Below the pieces are notes generated by a model. It saw nothing but the letters and a program-made list of their open reading frames with translations, was not told the DNA's origin and did not search any database. Below are positions 4,961-10,419 of a DNA stretch of 10,419 nucleotides, piece by piece (the first letter of the stretch is position 1; every line of letters begins with the position of its first letter). This DNA comes from Desulfobacteraceae bacterium (GTDB taxonomy: Bacteria; Desulfobacterota; Desulfobacteria; Desulfobacterales; SURF-7): contig JAUXBD010000011.1 in the NCBI GenBank assembly GCA_030619585.1, forward strand, positions 1 to 10,419, read 5' to 3'. A program made the position numbers and the translations under genes.

Positions 4961-5803
4961 ATGAAAATTAGAAAAATCACATCTCTAACAGCATTAGTGT
5001 CATTTGTTGTTCTGATTACAACAAGCGTTATCTTGTACATAGTTCCTCAAGGAAGGGTTGCATACTGGGCAGATTGGCATTTATGGGGTATGTCAAAAAC
5101 CCAGTGGGAAAATATCCATATTAATACGGGCATACTCTTCCTTATGGCGATCCTGCTTCATATTTATTATAACTGGAAGCCGATTGTTTTATACCTAAAA
5201 GACAAATCAAAAAAGCTGAAAATTTTAACTCCGGACTTTAATATAGCATTTGTGATTACAATTATTGTTTTTGCGGGAACATATTTTGAGATTCCTCCCT
5301 TCAGCTCTATTATAAAAATAAGTGATGCAATAAAAGATTCAGCAGCAAAAAAATATGGTGAGCCGCCTTATGGCCATGCTGAGCTTTCAAGCTTGAAATC
5401 ATTTTCAACCAGAATGGGGCTTGATTTAACAGAGTGCATGAAGCGTTTGGAAAATGCCAGTATCAGAGTTGAAAGTGAAAAGCAGACTATTCTGGAAATT
5501 GCAGGTCAGAATAAACTTTCCCCAAAGCAGGTCTATGCCAATATGAAACCAGCTGGTACTGATGCACCTGGAAATATTAAAAAATTACCGGCTAATCCAA
5601 AACCAAACCTTGGCAGAAGTACCCTGTCAGATATCTGCAGGGAATATGGTTTTGATGTGAATTTTGTCATTAAGAAACTTGCTGAAAGTAATATAACTGC
5701 AACAGAAGGCATGACATTTAAAACTATTGCTGAACAGAACAATAAAAACACAATGGCCATTTATGAGATCTTAATAGATGCTTCTTTACCAGCTCCACAA
5801 TGA
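4961..5803 (+). CDS. DUF4405-type membrane protein with duplicated C-terminal domain
   Basis: A 280-residue protein, with its start chosen at ATG 4961 because GGAGGA (4947-4952) sits 8 bases before it; a TTG at 4937 would give eight extra residues without support. Three hydrophobic helices lie at about 7-28, 54-74 and 93-112. Conserved-looking His residues sit at or between helices: H40 (ADWHLW), H53 (NIHINTG) and H67 (LLHIYYNW). This is the pattern of DUF4405 proteins, which resemble small cytochrome b-like membrane domains, so heme binding is plausible but unproven. After the membrane part, two related ~55-residue helical repeats occur at about 141-197 (LKSFSTRMGLDLTECMKRLE ...) and 219-275 (LSDICREYGFDVNFVIKKLA ...), joined by a Pro/Asn-rich linker. 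Similar genes often neighbour NifX-like proteins in sulfate reducers, as here. Confidence 0.8.
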   Translation: MKIRKITSLTALVSFVVLITTSVILYIVPQGRVAYWADWHLWGMSKTQWENIHINTGILFLMAILLHIYYNWKPIVLYLKDKSKKLKILTPDFNIAFVITIIVFAGTYFEIPPFSSIIKISDAIKDSAAKKYGEPPYGHAELSSLKSFSTRMGLDLTECMKRLENASIRVESEKQTILEIAGQNKLSPKQVYANMKPAGTDAPGNIKKLPANPKPNLGRSTLSDICREYGFDVNFVIKKLAESNITATEGMTFKTIAEQNNKNTMAIYEILIDASLPAPQ

Positions 5804-5932
5804 TAGTCTTACAAAAAAGATTGTAGTGGATTTAATTCACCTGGGACTTGTTTTTATATTTCTGATAACAATATTTAATCTCTTCAAAATTATTTATGTA
5901 AGATTCAGGTATTACACAGGTCACATCCTTAA
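5804..5932. other. Spacer after the DUF4405 gene
   Basis: No supported gene. A plus-strand frame that starts inside the DUF4405 gene (5778) reads through here with a hydrophobic stretch (LIHLGLVFIFLITIFNLFKI) and then runs antisense through the permease remnant. AT-rich sequence alone can give this, and there is no own ribosome binding site. A decayed membrane-gene end cannot be excluded. No terminator hairpin was found. Confidence 0.3.
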
Positions 5933-6226
5933 TCATGTATGGCAATCATCCCTGCACTTTCTGCAAGCCGTTAATGGCCGTATTGCTGCACATAATATCA
6001 GAAAAGCGCCAAAGGTTACTACAAGAGAAGGCCCTGTCGGCAGGTCCTTCCATGCAGACAGGGCCAATCCTGACAAACTTACTAACAGTGCAATAGCCCA
6101 TGCCACAAGCAAACTGTAAAAAAAACTGTCTACAAGCATAATTGCACAGACCGCTGGTATGATTAGATAGCCCCCCTTAATGGAACTAAACAAAGTAAAA
6201 GAAGAGAGACAGTCGCATTTTTGCAT
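5933..6226 (-). pseudogene. C-terminal remnant of an ABC-3 family (Zn/Mn/Fe) permease
   Basis: The minus-strand frame contains GGYLIIPAVCAIMLVDSFFY, a long hydrophobic stretch, and LSAWKDLPTGPSLVVTFGAF followed by LILCAAIRPL. LLIIPA and the late DLPTGP(S/T) loop are hallmarks of the last membrane segments of ZnuB/MntB-type permeases. Only about 80 of the usual ~270 residues are recognisable. The first ~16 residues of the frame (MQKCDCLSSFTLFSS) do not fit the family, TAG lies directly before the ATG, and no ribosome binding site is present. No ATP-binding subunit or solute-binding protein is nearby. It faces against its neighbours and separates the DUF4405 gene from the sigma-54 operon. A perfect 9-bp inverted repeat (GGCCCTGTC/GACAGGGCC, 6030-6038 and 6057-6065) falls in the LPTGP codons. 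Confidence 0.7.
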
Positions 6227-6330
6227 CTATATCTGTCGTGATTTTGCTACCTTTGCAACTTTCGGAATTCCTAAACCTGTGCCTGTTTTTTATAAAGAAT
6301 TGTAATAATACATTATATTTTTCTACAGAG

Positions 6331-6351
6331 GTGCCATCCCATTAATGGCAC
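6331..6351. repeat. Inverted repeat overlapping the -24 promoter element
   Basis: GTGCCAT (6331-6337) and ATGGCAC (6345-6351) are perfect inverted arms with a 7-base spacer. The right arm contains the TGGCAC of the sigma-54 promoter, so a protein bound here would block or shape polymerase binding. It may also be a chance echo of the promoter element. Confidence 0.4.
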
Positions 6352-6361
6352 AAAGTTTGCT
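6346..6361 (+). promoter_or_regulatory. Sigma-54 (RpoN) promoter, -24/-12
   Basis: TGGCAC-N5-TTGCT matches the RpoN consensus at every key base, with GG (6347-6348) and GC (6359-6360) separated by exactly 10 bases. Transcription should start near 6371-6373, leaving a leader of about 50 bases before the ATG at 6424 with AGGAGG at 6411-6416. An activator of the enhancer-binding family would be required. A weak upstream symmetric element, TTGC-N7-GCAA (6244-6258), lies at a suitable distance but is only a guess. Confidence 0.75.
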
Positions 6362-6423
6362 GTATTTTTGGATGAAAGCCAAGAAGTTACTATAATAGGA
6401 TTTTTAACTCAGGAGGTAAAAAA

Positions 6424-7095
6424 ATGAAGATAGCTGTAAGTTCCACCGGAAAGGATCTAAATTCTCAAATTGATCCGCGTTTTGGCAGATGCGCCTGTTT
6501 TGTTATTGTTGAGACAGAGGATATGCGCTTTAAAGCTTTTGATAATGAAAACATAGCGCTTAGCGGCGGTGTCGGTATTCAATCTGCCAGTTTCATCTCC
6601 TCTCATGGTGTCGTGGCGGTATTGACTGGAAACTGCGGCCCAAATGCAATGAAGGCCTTGTCTGCAGCTGGTATTAAGGTTTTTACCGGACAGACTGGCA
6701 CCGTCATGGAGGCTGTTGAAAGATACAAAAACAGCGGCCTGCAACCTTCAATCACTGCAACTGTACCGGAAAAATCCGGCATTGGCGGATCAGAAGTAAA
6801 TAGCGATGTTCAACCGCAGGGGACCGGTCGCGGTATGGATGGAGGTGGTGGCAGAGGCATGGGTGGAGGTGGTGGCAGAGGCATGGGTGGAGGCGGTGGC
6901 AGAGGCATGGGTGGAGGCGGTGGCAGAGGCATGGGTGGAGGCGGTGGCAGAGGCGGTGGTGCCGATATGCAGCAGGGTGAAGGTGATGCAGGCACGGCAG
7001 ATGCTTCAAGGCAAGAGGAATTGACAGCGTTGAAAAAACAGGCAGCAGAGCTACAAAAACAGATAGAAAAATTTGAGACAAAAATTAATCAGTAA
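6424..7095 (+). CDS. NifX/NifB-type dinitrogenase iron-molybdenum cofactor biosynthesis domain protein with Gly-rich repeat linker
   Basis: A 223-residue protein. Residues 1-110 form a FeMo-co biosynthesis-type domain (Pfam PF02579 type) with a ribonuclease H-like fold: MKIAVSSTGKDLNSQIDPRF, GRCACFVIVE, a GGVGIQSASFI helix, VLTGNCGPNAMKALSAAGI and GTVMEAVERYKNSG. Such domains bind Fe-S or FeMo-type clusters or their precursors; many occur in anaerobes without any link to nitrogenase. Residues ~135-178 are a repeat of GRGMGGGG units. Residues ~195-223 (LTALKKQAAELQKQIEKFET) are a predicted coiled coil suited to oligomerisation. The start has a perfect AGGAGG 7 bases upstream. It is the first gene after the sigma-54 promoter, and the zinc-ribbon gene follows after 13 bases. 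The actual metal cargo is unknown. Confidence 0.88.
   Translation: MKIAVSSTGKDLNSQIDPRFGRCACFVIVETEDMRFKAFDNENIALSGGVGIQSASFISSHGVVAVLTGNCGPNAMKALSAAGIKVFTGQTGTVMEAVERYKNSGLQPSITATVPEKSGIGGSEVNSDVQPQGTGRGMDGGGGRGMGGGGGRGMGGGGGRGMGGGGGRGMGGGGGRGGGADMQQGEGDAGTADASRQEELTALKKQAAELQKQIEKFETKINQ
6841..6960 (+). repeat. Five in-frame 24-bp tandem repeats encoding a Gly/Arg/Met linker
   Basis: Five adjacent 24-base units of the form GGAGG(T/C)GGTGGCAGAGGCATGGGT. Units 1-2 are identical and units 3-4 are identical, differing from 1-2 by one T/C base; unit 5 departs at its end, where GGCGGTGGT replaces the Met codon region. Each unit encodes eight residues, so gain or loss of a unit keeps the frame. 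The near-identity points to recent expansion by slippage or recombination, and copy number probably varies between strains. Confidence 0.92.
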
Positions 7096-7108
7096 TATTT
7101 TATAAACC

Positions 7109-7324
7109 ATGACAAAACTCGAAAAAGAAGCATTCGTAAGAAGATTGGGCAAAAGATTTCGCTGGGGGAGAAAACGCAGATGCCTTAAATCAGGCAGGCA
7201 ATCTGCCGGCTGCATTTGTCCTGCTTGCAGGTTTAAAGCGCCTGATCAAAAAAATACGCCCTGTTTTGAAACAACATGCCCCAGGTGCGGAGCTCCTATG
7301 GTAAGGCTTTTCCCTGGAAACTGA
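7109..7324 (+). CDS. Small Cys-rich zinc-ribbon protein
   Basis: A 71-residue protein with a basic N-terminus (GKRFRWGRKRR) and a C-terminal zinc-ribbon-like core. The core is CICPAC (C35, C37, C40), a short linker with C52, then CPRCGAPMVR (C57, C60). The pairs C37/C40 and C57/C60 make a four-Cys site for zinc or possibly an Fe-S centre. Small proteins ending CPxCGxPM(V/T)R accompany NifX-like genes in many anaerobes, where they presumably act in the same metal-handling unit; that role is inference. No strong ribosome binding site precedes the ATG, but the gap to the NifX-like gene is only 13 bases, so it is probably translated by coupling within the operon. Confidence 0.72.
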   Translation: MTKLEKEAFVRRLGKRFRWGRKRRCLKSGRQSAGCICPACRFKAPDQKNTPCFETTCPRCGAPMVRLFPGN

Positions 7325-7348
7325 TATGGCAGATATTGCATAAAATAA

Positions 7349-8659
7349 ATGCAGAACGTTAATAAACAAAAAATTAATAAAGTAGAACGATTGAAATCAG
7401 GGCAGAAGATAGCCCTGATTTCAACCATCGTGCTTTTTCTTTTAGCGCTTTTAAAAGCTGTTGTCGGATACCGTTTTAATTCATTCCTGCTTGTAGTAGA
7501 TGCCTATCACAGCGGCGCTGATATACTGATTAATTTTACTTCGCTGCTCGGCTTATGGCTTGCATCAAAAAAGAAATCCACAAGATTTCCCTATGGCCTG
7601 TACAGGGCTGAAACCGTTGCCTGCTTTTTAATAGGGGGATTGATACTATACATAGGATTTGAAATATTTAATGAAGGCCTGCAAAAGTTTTTTCAGTTTC
7701 GGCCATCCAAAAGCTTTCCGGTATTTCCTGTTGGCGCAGCCGTCATATCCTGTGTTGTATCCTGGATTTTAGCTGTAAAACAAAAAGCGGTCGGCATGCA
7801 AATAGGATCACAGGCCCTTATGGCAACAGCTCGTGAAGCATTTTTTGATATTTTCACATCATTGTTTGTCCTTTCCGGGATACTGCTTGTCTATATCAAC
7901 GTTCCGTACGTAGAAAGCATTATTATCATTATCATATCGGTTTTTATTATTAAGCTTGGCATTGAAACGATGGGAACATCCCTGATGATTTTGATGGATG
8001 CCTACATGGACATCGATTTACAGGCAGAGATTGAAGAAAAGATAAACCGGGTTTATGGTGTAAAGGGAGTCAGCGATGTAAAAATAAGGAGTTCAGGGCC
8101 ATTCAAAATGGTGGAGTGCGTGATTGAGACCAGCCCGACTTTATCAATCTATAAAGCCCATGAAATGGCAGATACAGCGGAAACCATGCTGCTGGGAGAG
8201 TATGACAATATTGAATCCGTTTTTATTCATGTAGAGCCCGAAACTAAAAAAAACATATCCGCAATTATGCCCGTTCAGAATATCGATGGCCTGAATTCCA
8301 AGCTGCACGCCCATTTTGGCAGGGCGCCCTACTACATTATCATAAACCTGACCGATGGTAATGTTGAAATTGAAGATTTTTACCTTAATGAATTTCTTGA
8401 AAAAAACAGCCATATTGGATTAAACGTGGTAAAAAGAATTATTGATTACAAAATTGATATAATGATTGTGTCAAACATCGGTGAGATATCGTTTCACATG
8501 TTAAAAAATAATTATGTTGACCTCTATCGTGCTGAAGAAGGCATTACGGTAAAAGAAATTGTAAAGTCATATGAACAGCATCAGCTTGCCTCTATTGAAG
8601 AACCGACACACCTTGCAAAACAATCACAATTTGCCGAGGCAAACATGCAAAGAATATAG
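7349..8659 (+). CDS. Cation diffusion facilitator (CDF) transporter with C-terminal NifX-like domain
   Basis: A 436-residue inner-membrane protein. Residues ~20-215 form the six-helix CDF transport domain that exports divalent metals (Zn, Fe or Mn) against protons. The helix II half-site is DAYHSGADI (H54, D58). The helix V half-site is REAFFD (E163, D167), giving ExxxD where most family members have HxxxD or DxxxD, which may change metal choice. Residues ~222-297 are the usual cytoplasmic ferredoxin-like domain (INRVYGVKGVSDVKIR ... VFIHVEP). Residues ~313-408 are an extra domain like the NifX-like protein two genes upstream (LHAHFGRAPYYIIINLTDG, IMIVSNIGEISFHML, EGITVKEIVKSY). Fusion of exporter and cluster-binding domain suggests that efflux is gated by, or hands metal to or from, the metallocluster proteins of this operon. 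The ribosome binding site is weak; the gap to the zinc-ribbon gene is 24 bases. Confidence 0.9.
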   Translation: MQNVNKQKINKVERLKSGQKIALISTIVLFLLALLKAVVGYRFNSFLLVVDAYHSGADILINFTSLLGLWLASKKKSTRFPYGLYRAETVACFLIGGLILYIGFEIFNEGLQKFFQFRPSKSFPVFPVGAAVISCVVSWILAVKQKAVGMQIGSQALMATAREAFFDIFTSLFVLSGILLVYINVPYVESIIIIIISVFIIKLGIETMGTSLMILMDAYMDIDLQAEIEEKINRVYGVKGVSDVKIRSSGPFKMVECVIETSPTLSIYKAHEMADTAETMLLGEYDNIESVFIHVEPETKKNISAIMPVQNIDGLNSKLHAHFGRAPYYIIINLTDGNVEIEDFYLNEFLEKNSHIGLNVVKRIIDYKIDIMIVSNIGEISFHMLKNNYVDLYRAEEGITVKEIVKSYEQHQLASIEEPTHLAKQSQFAEANMQRI

Positions 8660-8692
8660 ATTCTTGATACATCACTATGTGAAAGGATGCGT

Positions 8693-8914
8693 ATGAAAGA
8701 AAAAATACAGGACTTGATAGATAAAATCAGGCCAATGCTTCAGCAGGACGGTGGGGATGTGGAACTTGTCGGTATTACAGACGGCGTAGTAAAAGTTCGT
8801 TTAACGGGTGCATGCGCCGGATGCGCCATGTCTCAGATCACACTCAAAGAGGGCATAGAAAAGTTTTTAAAAAAAGAAATTCCTGAAGTAAAAAGCGTGG
8901 AGAACGTGAGCTGA
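8693..8914 (+). CDS. NifU-family Fe-S scaffold protein (NifU C-terminal domain only)
   Basis: A 73-residue single-domain protein of the NifU C-terminal (Nfu) type, which holds a [4Fe-4S] cluster at a dimer interface and passes it to target proteins. Hallmarks are the start IRPMLQQDGGDVELV, the central beta strands VVKVRLTGAC, and CAGCAMS with C41 and C44 as cluster ligands, followed by the TLKEGIEKFLKKEIPEVKSV helix and strand. The ATG at 8693 is preferred over the one at 8687 because AAGG (8683-8686) is then 6 bases away rather than immediately adjacent. It lies 33 bases after the transporter gene on the same strand, so it belongs to the same transcription unit. It probably supplies or receives Fe-S clusters for the NifX-like proteins; this partnership is inference. 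Confidence 0.92.
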   Translation: MKEKIQDLIDKIRPMLQQDGGDVELVGITDGVVKVRLTGACAGCAMSQITLKEGIEKFLKKEIPEVKSVENVS

Positions 8915-8973
8915 GAAAATGATGTACGAATTTGACGAAAAAAGGTTTTAAGCGGGTAAAATAACTTAATCTT

Positions 8974-9603
8974 ATGAAAGTTACAATTATATATGATAAT
9001 ATCGCGTGGGACAAAAATCTTGTTTGTGCCTGGGGTTTTTCCTGCATTGTTGAGACACATGGTTGGAAAATACTTTTTGACACCGGAGGAAAGGGTGATA
9101 TTTTATTGAATAACATGAAAAGGACCGGCGTTGATCCTTCATATATTGACGAGGTGTTTATTTCACATAATCACTGGGATCACACCGGCGGGCTTTTGGA
9201 CTTTCTGAAAAAAAATCAAACTAAAGTATACGTTCCCGAATCATGCAAAATTAGAGGTGATGCAGTTGTAAGTGTAAACGATGCGTTCGAAATCCATGAT
9301 AATATTTATTCTACAGGCGAACTTAAAAACATTGAGCAATCTCTTGTTATACGTGAAAAAAATAATTTAACCGTTATTGCGGGTTGTTCTCATTCAGGGG
9401 TTAAAAATATTCTTGATAAAGCGGGCAGGTTTGGTAGGGTCAGAACACTTATCGGAGGGCTTCACGGATTTAATGATTTTAAGGTGATCTCCGATATTAA
9501 AACCGTTTGTCCAACACATTGTACTCAATATATTCCGGAGATAAAAGAGCTTTATCCTGATAAATATATTGAAGGCGGGGTAGGCAGGGTTATTGAAATA
9601 TAA
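8974..9603 (+). CDS. MBL-fold protein, MptA/COG1237-like
   Basis: A 209-residue MBL-fold protein resembling the family that includes the archaeal dihydropterin-related beta-ribofuranosylaminobenzene 5'-phosphate synthase annotations (COG1237). Metal ligands are HNHWDH (H65, H67, D69, H70), GCSHSG (H140) and the late PTHCTQ (H182); GGLHGF (H164) is another family signature. The N-terminal strand DNIAWDKNLVCAWGFSCIVE is also typical. In bacteria the substrate is unknown, and the methanopterin-pathway name often transferred to these proteins should not be taken literally. It starts 59 bases after the NifU-type gene with only a weak ribosome binding site, and is probably the last metal-related gene of the run before the response regulator. 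Confidence 0.85.
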   Translation: MKVTIIYDNIAWDKNLVCAWGFSCIVETHGWKILFDTGGKGDILLNNMKRTGVDPSYIDEVFISHNHWDHTGGLLDFLKKNQTKVYVPESCKIRGDAVVSVNDAFEIHDNIYSTGELKNIEQSLVIREKNNLTVIAGCSHSGVKNILDKAGRFGRVRTLIGGLHGFNDFKVISDIKTVCPTHCTQYIPEIKELYPDKYIEGGVGRVIEI

Positions 9604-9649
9604 AAGATAAATTTAAATTAAACCAGTAATGAGTCTTGAGGAACATGCT

Positions 9650-10419
9650 ATGACGCAGTCGGTTGACTGGAAAATCGTTTTAATAGATGATGAAGAAGAT
9701 ATTCGCCAGGTCATCTCTATCGTGCTTTCAGATGAAGGCTATAACATAACAACAGCACCCGATGGCGAAACCGGCATCCGCCTTTGCAAAGAATTATCTC
9801 CCCAGATTGTTATTACCGATATCCGGATGCCCGGCATGAATGGTATCCAGGTCCTTGAAACGCTAAAAGAGCGACATCCGGATACCGAAGTCATCGTTGT
9901 TACGGCCTTTGGTGAAATGAAGATGGCATCCAAAGCTCTGAAGCTTGATGCTTCCGATTTTATCACCAAGCCGTTAAATGAAGAAGTTTTACTCATTGCA
10001 ATCAAACGGGCACAAAATCGTTATATTTCCAGAAAACAGCTTCAGGAACGTGTATCTTCTCCGGACACCACAGCAGAAAACCATCTTAAAACATTAACAA
10101 AGCATCGTTCTTTTCATAAAGATCTTATCGAAAGCGCAATGGATGGGGCACTTATATGTGACGAAAATGAAATCATTACGGCTTTAAACAAACCCATGGC
10201 GCAGATTATCGGCTATTCCGAAAGTGAAGTGATCCATAAGATGCATCTTAACCGGCTTTTTTCTTTAAAAGAAAAAGAGCGGTTTAAAATAGAATTAAGA
10301 GAAGGAAGATATGGTGGGAAAAATCGACTTTCTCTTTATGAAACCAGTCTTCTTGACAGATCTGGTACCAGTATTCCCGTTCAAATATCGGTTACTGCAT
10401 TATTAGACAAAGACCAAAA
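9650..10419 (+). CDS. Response regulator with PAS domain, 3' end outside window
   Basis: An open frame of 256 codons without a stop. Residues ~8-125 form a CheY-like receiver with the acidic pocket D13/D14, phosphoacceptor D57 (ITDIRMPGMNG), T85 and K107 (FITKP). A linker helix follows, then a PAS domain from about residue 158 (SAMDGALICDENEIITALNK, IIGYSESEVI, SIPVQISVTAL). In proteins built this way the PAS domain is usually followed by a histidine kinase, diguanylate cyclase or AAA+ module; which one cannot be seen. The ATG at 9650 is preferred because GAGGA (9638-9642) is 7 bases before it; an in-frame ATG at 9629 would add seven residues. It lies 46 bases after the MBL gene, so co-transcription with the metal cluster is possible. 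Confidence 0.88.
   Translation, partial: MTQSVDWKIVLIDDEEDIRQVISIVLSDEGYNITTAPDGETGIRLCKELSPQIVITDIRMPGMNGIQVLETLKERHPDTEVIVVTAFGEMKMASKALKLDASDFITKPLNEEVLLIAIKRAQNRYISRKQLQERVSSPDTTAENHLKTLTKHRSFHKDLIESAMDGALICDENEIITALNKPMAQIIGYSESEVIHKMHLNRLFSLKEKERFKIELREGRYGGKNRLSLYETSLLDRSGTSIPVQISVTALLDKDQ

Noticed and set aside
6030..6065. 9-bp perfect inverted repeat with an 18-base loop as terminator or attenuator
   Set aside because: It lies in the codons of the permease LPTGP loop and has no T run on either strand.
5778..6119. 113-codon plus-strand ORF overlapping the DUF4405 end
   Set aside because: It starts inside the DUF4405 gene and its second half is antisense to the recognisable permease remnant. 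It has no own ribosome binding site and matches no family.
6841..6960. Tandem repeats as a CRISPR array
   Set aside because: Units are directly adjacent with no spacers and stay in frame within a protein.
6752..7081. Pro/Leu/His/Cys-rich frames on the minus strand and an Ala/Val/Glu-rich plus frame over the repeats
   Set aside because: Low-complexity translations of the 24-bp Gly repeat in other frames; the NifX-like frame accounts for the sequence.
8919..8951. 11-codon frame MMYEFDEKRF between the NifU-type and MBL genes
   Set aside because: Too short to judge, with no ribosome binding site or known family; a leader peptide role cannot be supported.
9739..10005. 88-codon minus-strand ORF
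   Set aside because: Antisense to the response-regulator receiver domain, whose conserved residues identify the real frame.

Overview
The window reads like a chromosomal segment of an anaerobic, moderately AT-rich Gram-negative bacterium. The best guess is a sulfate-reducing Desulfobacterota (Desulfobacterales-like). The grounds are a class A flavodiiron protein, a DUF4405-type membrane protein, orphan NifX/NifB-type metallocluster-binding domains with a zinc-ribbon partner, an MptA-like metallo-beta-lactamase (MBL) protein, and an outer-membrane barrel end. The taxonomic call is inference. No tRNA, rRNA, CRISPR array or intact insertion sequence was seen.

Left part (1-2957). The 3' end of a probable outer-membrane barrel gene is followed directly by a broken C-terminal piece of a MetE/UROD-like gene (403-545). 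A minus-strand block comes next: a TetR-family regulator with an in-frame stop near its 5' end, a tiny membrane ORF, and an MBL-fold hydrolase. A 24-bp imperfect palindrome lies upstream of the regulator. A second, longer C-terminal fragment of the same MetE-like family (2621-2911) closes the block, so it is flanked by direct repeats about 92% identical in their ungapped part.

Middle (2958-4960). An intact flavodiiron protein is followed by a run of fragments: the second half of a rubredoxin-like domain, half a VOC (glyoxalase-fold) domain fused in frame to a piece of an RND/MMPL exporter, and the frameshifted continuation of that exporter piece. This looks like a recombination scar. Two short perfect palindromes lie just before the next gene.

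Right part (4961-10419). A DUF4405 membrane protein with a duplicated C-terminal domain is followed by an inverted remnant of an ABC-3 type metal permease. A very good sigma-54 (-24/-12) promoter then precedes a co-directional run: a NifX-like protein with a GRGMGGGG repeat linker, a small zinc-ribbon protein, a CDF metal transporter with a fused NifX-like domain, a NifU-type Fe-S scaffold, and an MptA-like MBL protein. A response regulator with a PAS domain follows and runs off the window.

The right-hand cluster is the most coherent functional unit. Two FeMo-co-type binding domains, a metal efflux transporter, a Cys-rich protein and an Fe-S scaffold sit together with no nitrogenase gene visible. 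This suggests metal or metallocluster handling outside nitrogen fixation, probably under sigma-54 control.
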